The translations under genes and the position numbers were made by a program. From Arabidopsis thaliana (lineage: Eukaryota > Streptophyta > Magnoliopsida > Brassicales > Brassicaceae): a DNA stretch of 64,000 nt. The notes beneath the pieces were generated by a model. It was not told the DNA's origin, did not search any database, and was given only the letters and a program-made list of their open reading frames with translations. Positions 57,248 through 64,000 of the stretch are shown here, piece after piece. Where the stretch lies: NCBI RefSeq assembly GCF_000001735.4, contig NC_003074.8, positions 6,138,101 to 6,202,100 on the forward strand, given 5' to 3'. Within the stretch, counting starts at the first letter, position 1. Every line of letters starts with the position of its first letter.

Positions 57248-60200
57248 CATACTCAGCAAGGATCAAAGTCAATGCCCAAGTTGAGGTAACTAAACTAACA
57301 AAATCTTTGTCGAAATTAAGTAAGCTTGTCTGGATTTGATGAATGATTTCCCTTGCTTGAAAACTCAGAAAGGCCAGTTAACTATCACTTTCTAGTTCAA
57401 CATTATGCAATATGTCTATGTAGTCGAGAGTGGAATACCACATGGTATGAAATATAAAAGAAAAACATCTTAAGCTTTTTATTTATTTAGTTCTTCCCCA
57501 TTCCCTCACTGTTCTTTAATTGAGTGTTTCATGCTTGTGTGCAATGACTCTTGTACAGTCAAAGTTTTGATGATGTTTCTGTTTTGCTGTCCATGTATCT
57601 TATTCTTGTAAATGTAGTTTATTGTCTAACTGCATCTTCACTTTATAAATTACTAGGTGTTCAAAAAAATTGTTATTAAACACGACAAATTCAAGACTGG
57701 ACAAGATGAATATGTCGAGAAGGAGATACTGGATGTCAAAAAACAGGACATTCTAATTGGTAGCATACCTGTCATGGTGAAATCTGTCCTTTGCAAAACT
57801 AGCGAGAAAGGAAAAGAAAACTGCAAAAAGGGGAATTGTGCCTTTGATCAGGGTGGATATTTTGTGATAAAGGGGGCTGAGAAGGTGAGTTAAACCATTT
57901 TGGGATCTTTTTGCATATCCACTATCATGGGATTTCTATTTTGAACTATTTTAGTGTATAGCTTAGTGGAAATTAGTTCTCTTTTTCTAATATATACTGG
58001 AAAAAATATTTTCAAGTTGTTATACAACTTCCTAACGTGATTATAATCTGTCTTGCAGGTGTTTATAGCTCAAGAACAGATGTGCACAAAGAGATTGTGG
58101 ATTTCTAATTCACCATGGACAGTCTCCTTCAGGTCCGAAACTAAAAGAAATAGGTTCATTGTGCGCCTCTCGGAGAATGAGAAAGCAGAAGACTATAAGA
58201 TAATGGAGAAAGTACTGACAGTGTACTTCTTGTCGACTGAGATTCCAGTCTGGCTCCTGTTCTTTGCGTTGGGTGTTTCATCAGACAAAGAAGCCATGGA
58301 TCTAATTGCTTTCGATGGTGATGATGCAAGCATTACCAACAGTCTCATAGCTTCTATCCATGAAGCTGATGCAGTGTGTGAAGCTTTTCGCTGTGGGAAC
58401 AATGCCCTAACATATGTTGAACATCAGATCAAAAGCACCAAATTCCCTCCTGCTGAAAGTGTGGATGATTGCCTCCGTCTGTATTTGTTTCCATGCCTCC
58501 AAGGTTTGAAGAAGAAAGCCCGATTCCTGGGCTATATGGTGAAGTGCCTTTTGAGCGCGTATGCGGGAAAACGAAAATGTGAAAACAGGGACAGTTTCCG
58601 GAATAAACGAATTGAGCTCGCTGGAGAACTGTTGGAGAGGGAGATAAGGGTGCATCTTGCACATGCTAGAAGAAAGATGACCAGGGCCATGCAGAAACAA
58701 CTCTCAGGCGATGGCGATTTGAAGCCTATAGAGCATTATTTGGATGCTTCCGTTATCACCAATGGGCTTAATAGAGCCTTCTCCACTGGAGCATGGTCTC
58801 ATCCTTTCAGGAAGATGGAAAGGGTCTCAGGTGTTGTAGCTAATTTGGGTCGTGCAAATCCATTGCAGACTCTGATTGATCTGAGGAGAACGCGACAGCA
58901 AGTCCTTTATACCGGCAAGGTTGGAGATGCTAGACATCCGTAAGTGAAAATTTCCACCTCCCCTGGTATATTGAAATATATCCCACGTACTTTAACTAAC
59001 TGATATGGTTGCATTTACTCAATGTTACATGTCTTCAGACTGTTTTAAAGATATTCATATTAACCTATTTAGTATACGATGGCGATCACAGTTTCTGCAG
59101 AGTCTCGTCGGTTTATAATATTGAGTTTGTATAGATGTTGCTGCTATTAAGAAACTTTGATACTGTCTTTCTTGTTTCTTTGTCCCTTGGTCAATCTATC
59201 TGTTGTCCTGATGCATGTATTGAGATTATCCATTTTGGTTCCTTTTCAATGTGAGCGGTTACACAATTAAATCGTGCTGGGAAACTGAACTATGGCTGCA
59301 TTGTTTTTAATGTTGGCCACAGGCATCCTTCTCACTGGGGCAGAGTATGCTTTTTGTCAACTCCAGATGGTGAAAATTGTGGTCTTGTGAAGAACATGTC
59401 TCTTCTTGGACTTGTTAGCACTCAAGGTTTGGAGTCTGTGGTGGAAATGCTCTTTACTTGCGGAATGGAAGAGCTGATGAATGATACCAGCACACCATTG
59501 TGTGGCAAACACAAAGTTCTTCTCAATGGAGACTGGGTTGGATTATGTGCAGATTCTGAATCCTTTGTCGGGGAGTTAAAAAGCAGGCGGCGCCAAAGTG
59601 AATTACCTCTCGAGGTATCTTCTGTTTCAGCAAATGTTTTGCTATATTTTGATATTCTTGTGCTACTTGATTATTTGCTTTGGATTTTTCTGCTTCAGAA
59701 AGTATCCTATGTCGAATATTATTTACATATATGTATCACAACGTTATCTGCAGATGGAAATCAAGCGAGATAAAGATGACAATGAGGTGAGAATTTTCAC
59801 TGACGCTGGTAGACTACTCCGACCTCTCTTGGTTGTGGAAAATCTCCACAAGTTGAAGCAAGACAAACCTACACAGTATCCTTTTAAGCATCTTCTTGAC
59901 CAAGGGATTCTCGAGCTGATCGGGATTGAGGAAGAAGAAGACTGTACTACAGCATGGGGAATCAAACAGCTTCTGAAGGAACCAAAGAATTACACGCATT
60001 GCGAATTGGACCTATCATTCCTGTTGGGTGTGAGCTGTGCAATTGTCCCATTTGCAAATCACGATCATGGGAAAAGAGTTCTTTACCAGTCTCAGAAGCA
60101 TTGCCAACAAGCCATCGGATTCTCATCAACGAACCCTAACATCCGCTGCGATACGCTGTCCCAGCAGCTGTTCTATCCCCAAAAGCCACTTTTCAAGACA

Positions 60201-62104
60201 TTGGCGTCAGAGTGTCTTGAAAAAGAAGTTCTATTTAATGGCCAGAACGCAATTGTTGCTGTGAATGTTCATCTCGGGTACAACCAAGAGGACTCCATTG
60301 TGATGAACAAGGCTTCATTGGAACGTGGTATGTTCCGTTCAGAGCAGATTAGAAGCTACAAAGCAGAGGTTGATACTAAAGACTCGGAGAAGAGGAAGAA
60401 GATGGATGAGCTTGTTCAGTTTGGAAAGACATACAGCAAAATCGGCAAAGTAGACAGCCTTGAAGATGACGGGTTTCCTTTCATTGGTGCTAACATGAGT
60501 ACTGGCGATATTGTCATTGGCAGATGCACCGAGTCTGGGGCTGATCACAGTATAAAGCTCAAGCACACTGAGAGAGGAATTGTGCAAAAAGTGGTATTAT
60601 CTTCTAATGATGAAGGGAAGAATTTTGCAGCGGTTTCTCTGAGACAGGTAAGTTCCAGATCATACTGAATCGAGCTGTTTTTCAGAGAATGCATTCTTAT
60701 GATGAATCAAATGTTCCATTGATTGGCTTTTACATCTTGCAGGTTCGTTCTCCATGCCTTGGAGATAAGTTTTCCAGTATGCATGGCCAGAAGGGTGTTT
60801 TAGGCTATCTAGAGGAACAGCAGAATTTTCCTTTCACGATCCAAGGCATAGTTCCTGATATTGTGATAAACCCGCACGCTTTCCCTTCTAGGCAGACACC
60901 AGGTCAACTCTTGGAGGCTGCTCTCTCCAAAGGAATCGCTTGTCCTATACAAAAGAAGGAGGGTAGCTCTGCTGCATACACCAAATTGACACGTCATGCC
61001 ACTCCTTTCTCCACTCCGGGTGTCACTGAAATCACCGAGCAGCTTCACAGGTACATTCTTCACATTGTCACTTGGTTTTTAGCTCGTAAAACAGAATATT
61101 GAATTATATGCAATACAGATTGACATTTGGTTCCTAGGGAGTACAGATGGATGATATCATTAAGGGTAGGAACTAATTATTAATAATGTTGCCTGGTTGG
61201 AGATGTTTGAACTTTGGGACTTTGGCTCAAAAGCTGACATGATATGCATAATACCAGCAAATCGAGCTAATATACTGCACAAGGCACTAAGCTAGATTTG
61301 AGCACCTTACTTGAAACATGTCATAGTGGATCTTTGTTTTGTTTCCTAGTACCAGAAGTGAGCATGATTTATATGACGGGCAAATATCTCTGTAAGACCA
61401 AAAAAACTAAGAAGTTGGATGTTCTCTGGTTGATTAAATTGTGCCTGCAAAACGTCTAGAGGATACACAGAATGGGCTCAAAAGCCATGTATCAGTATAT
61501 AATTAGTTAGAGGATTGATGCTGTGAGCCTTGTGATTATGTATGATTCGTTGAACCTTTCTTAGATCATTGTTGATTGCCAATGGTAAATATTTGTGGTT
61601 AGGGCCGGCTTTTCAAGATGGGGAAACGAAAGGGTCTACAATGGTAGATCGGGTGAGATGATGCGCTCTCTGATATTCATGGGCCCAACTTTCTACCAGC
61701 GACTTGTCCACATGTCAGAGAACAAAGTCAAGTTCAGGAACACCGGACCAGTCCACCCGCTCACACGCCAGCCAGTCGCAGACCGGAAGAGGTTTGGCGG
61801 GATAAGATTTGGAGAAATGGAGCGAGACTGCCTAATAGCTCACGGTGCATCCGCTAATCTGCACGAGCGGCTCTTCACTCTAAGTGACTCTTCTCAGATG
61901 CACATCTGCAGAAAATGCAAGACCTATGCGAATGTGATCGAGAGGACTCCAAGCAGTGGAAGAAAGATCAGAGGGCCATATTGCAGAGTGTGCGCATCCT
62001 CCGACCATGTGGTTAGGGTCTATGTTCCTTATGGAGCTAAGCTTCTTTGTCAGGAGCTGTTCAGCATGGGCATTACTCTCAACTTCGACACCAAGCTCTG
62101 CTGA
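57244..62104 (+). CDS. NRPD2B: NRPD2b, Pol IV/V second-largest subunit paralogue, N-truncated (At3g18090)
   Basis: Exons 57244-57285, 57657-57884, 58059-58939, 59323-59614, 59754-60647, 60743-61050 and 61603-62104 form an unbroken frame of 1048 codons from ATG 57244 (MTYSARIKVNA). It resembles Rpb2: 'GYNQEDSIVMNKASLERGMF' (near 60278), 'GDKFSSMHGQKG' (near 60760) with both active-site Lys, and a C-terminal Zn ribbon 'CRKC...CRVC' (61908-62000). Pol IV and V make the RNAs for RNA-directed DNA methylation. From memory, NRPD2a (At3g23780) is the functional second subunit and NRPD2b contributes little. The first 115 residues are cut off by a frameshift. All the rest is intact, so the loss looks recent or NRPD2b is still made as a short protein. 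Confidence 0.85.
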
Positions 62105-62588
62105 TTCCCCGTCATTATTATGTAAATAGCTTAATGCCTTAAGACCATGATGATATGTGTAGTTTGCTTCAATCCCTGTTCTGGTTAGTGTTGGTTTTGG
62201 TTTGGTTGATTCTGTAAGGGTTATCCGAAACGAAGAAATCGTTAAACCAAGCCACTGAACTAAATCTTAAGTGTTGCTTTTGTAAGAGTTGACTCTTTAA
62301 CCGTAAATGATGATCGGATTTTGTAAAAATCAGTTCTTTTGTCAACGCTAACCGGTTTATATCTGGTTTTCTATGTGTTTTATAATGATCCGACCCAGAC
62401 CCGGCCCGTTTGCACTGATGCCGCCAATGTTAAATTGGTCAGACATAAATAAAACCTTAAGTATTAGGAAAACATTCATCGTCTTCTTCTTCTAGAGGCA
62501 TAAACCCTTGGCTTGGAGCCGTTTCTCTCATTCTTCGATTTGATTCAATTTCATTTTCATAAAGAAGGATTTCTCTTTCTGTATCGCG
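62105..62588. other. NRPD2b 3' flank and MYB4R1 promoter/leader
   Basis: 484 bp with the NRPD2b 3' UTR and the MYB4R1 upstream region. No additional gene is seen. Confidence 0.45.
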
Positions 62589-64000
62589 ATGAATCGGAAC
62601 AGCCTATACGAAGCTGATGACGATGATGACGATGACGAAGAAGATGACATCGGTGAAGACCTCGAAGATTTAAGACGCGCATGTATGGTCTCTGACGTTA
62701 ATTCCGATCAATTCGCGTCAAAAACCGGTTCAATTGAACCGGAAGGAGTCGGTGGCGGAGAGATACCGTCGGATTCAGAAAACGAAGATGACTTTGAGAT
62801 GCTTCGTACAATTAAGAGCCAATTAGCATCTTCCAAGGATGCGGGTAGAAGCAGTGGTCCTCCCATGGGTTTGTCCTTGCTCTCGGATTCGGAGAGTGAA
62901 GATGATTTCGAGATGATTCGGAGTATTAAGAGCCAATTGTCATTGTCCATGGATGTGTCCCTTCCTCCAATTGGTTTATCTGACGATGAAGAAGATGATG
63001 CCTTTGAAACACTTCGTGCTATTCGTAGGCGATTCTCTGCTTATAAGAATTTCGGTGAGCACAATTTTGAAATCTTATACTTGTTTTCTTTTCTATTTGC
63101 GTTAAAGCTACTGATTTGTTAGATAATGTTTCTGTGTTACCTTTGCAATGTTCGTTCTATGGTTATCTGAAGACTCTGCCTCAACTGATAGTTTTTTGCT
63201 GATGGTAAGATTAATTTGAGTTCCTTCAGTTTCACTATTGGAAGCTAGTTGTTATAAGGTGTGAAAAATGCAGACTTTTTCATCTTGTTATTTGGTTTTT
63301 AACAGTCTATTTATGCAATATGTATTGTCCCTGATGGAATAAGTTAGAAGCTCTCTGTGCTTATGTTTGATTCTTGATATGATGAATTCATGATGCTAGG
63401 ATGATATTGGTTTGCTTGTATGGTCTCTGACGTTAATTCCCATTAGTTCTTCTTATTTGGTTTGCTTGCTTGTCTTTTTATCCAGTGTTTTAAGTGGAAA
63501 ATATGCTTATGTGGTCATTTTCTTACTATTTTTCTGCAGATTCGGAAGGAAAATTCATGAATGATTCTCACGGGAAGAAAAAGCAGGTACATAACTCGGA
63601 CAATGAACCTTCAAGCGAAATATTGAGTAGATCTAATACTTGTGAAAGCTTTCCAGATCACGGGAAATCAGTTGTCACTGTGCCAGACTCAGAGGATGTA
63701 CAAGATGGTCATATGCCAGCTGCGAGTTCAAGTTTCCCTGAAGCTGCACGAGCGTTTGTTGATGCAATCAGGAGAAACAGAGCATATCAGAAATTTCTTA
63801 GAGGAAAATTGGCAGAAATTGAAGCAACGATCGAGCAGAACGAGAAACACAAGAAAAATGTTAGAATAGTCAAAGATTTTCAAGCTTCTTGCAAGAGAAT
63901 TACTAAACTGGCACTCTGTCAGAGGAAAGATCCTCGTGTCGAATTAATCTCAACACGGAAATCTGGGCCTTGTGATAGCTCCGAGGTAATTGGGCCTTGT
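62589..64000 (+). CDS. MYB4R1: MYB4R1, four-repeat MYB protein, 5' part only (At3g18100)
   Basis: Exon 1 is 62589-63054. Exon 2 starts at 63540 and runs past, or to a donor near, the window end (GAG|GTAATT at 63985 is possible). The visible protein is an acidic N-terminus: an Asp/Glu run (MNRNSLYEADDDDDDDEED), then repeated 'SDSE(N/S)EDDFEM(L/I)R(T/S)IKSQL' units, a Ser-rich stretch, and a helical, basic segment ('FVDAIRRNRAYQKFLRGKLAEIEA'). The MYB repeats lie downstream of the window. Assignment rests on synteny with NRPD2b and on resemblance to the N-terminus of SNAP190-like MYB proteins, which bind snRNA gene promoters. Function is inferred. Confidence 0.8.

Overview
The window is plant nuclear DNA: spliced genes with short AT-rich introns, AT-rich spacers and dicot gene families. 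Gene order and protein matches identify it, from memory, as Arabidopsis thaliana chromosome 3, about At3g17920 to At3g18100 (or a near-identical accession). Locus numbers are recalled, not searched. Exon joins were read by hand, and for almost every complete gene the summed exons give an intact frame.

Layout, left to right. An LRR protein gene (+, 5' end outside the window) converges on DAC (-). Next come an aldose 1-epimerase (-), a small unknown protein (+), TOC64-III (+), the C2-domain protein CAR4 (+) and the phosphoethanolamine N-methyltransferase NMT1/XPL1 (+), which carries its conserved leader uORF. A gene-poor stretch surrounds the homeobox gene WOX1 (-). After it lie an intronless PPR gene (+), HAL3A (-), the linker-histone/AT-hook gene HON4 (-), MPK9 (+), a GPI-anchored protein (+), the actin-interacting WD40 protein AIP1-1 (+), the tandem beta-glucosidases BGLU43 and BGLU44 (+), the Pol IV/V second-subunit paralogue NRPD2b (+) and the 5' part of MYB4R1 (+, runs off the end).

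The genes do not form a pathway cluster; they are ordinary independent plant genes. The main points of interest are: (1) a one-base loss that separates the NRPD2b N-terminus from the rest of the gene; (2) a one-base loss in BGLU43 relative to BGLU44, just before the catalytic TFNEP motif; (3) an in-frame poly-Glu N-terminal extension of MPK9 upstream of its usual start; (4) a Mutator-like MITE candidate with a 10-bp target-site duplication between MPK9 and its neighbour; (5) two GC-AG introns, in NMT1 and MPK9; (6) internal repeats in MYB4R1, including a piece of exon 1 copied into intron 1. I found no CRISPR array, rRNA, tRNA or clearly new multi-gene system.
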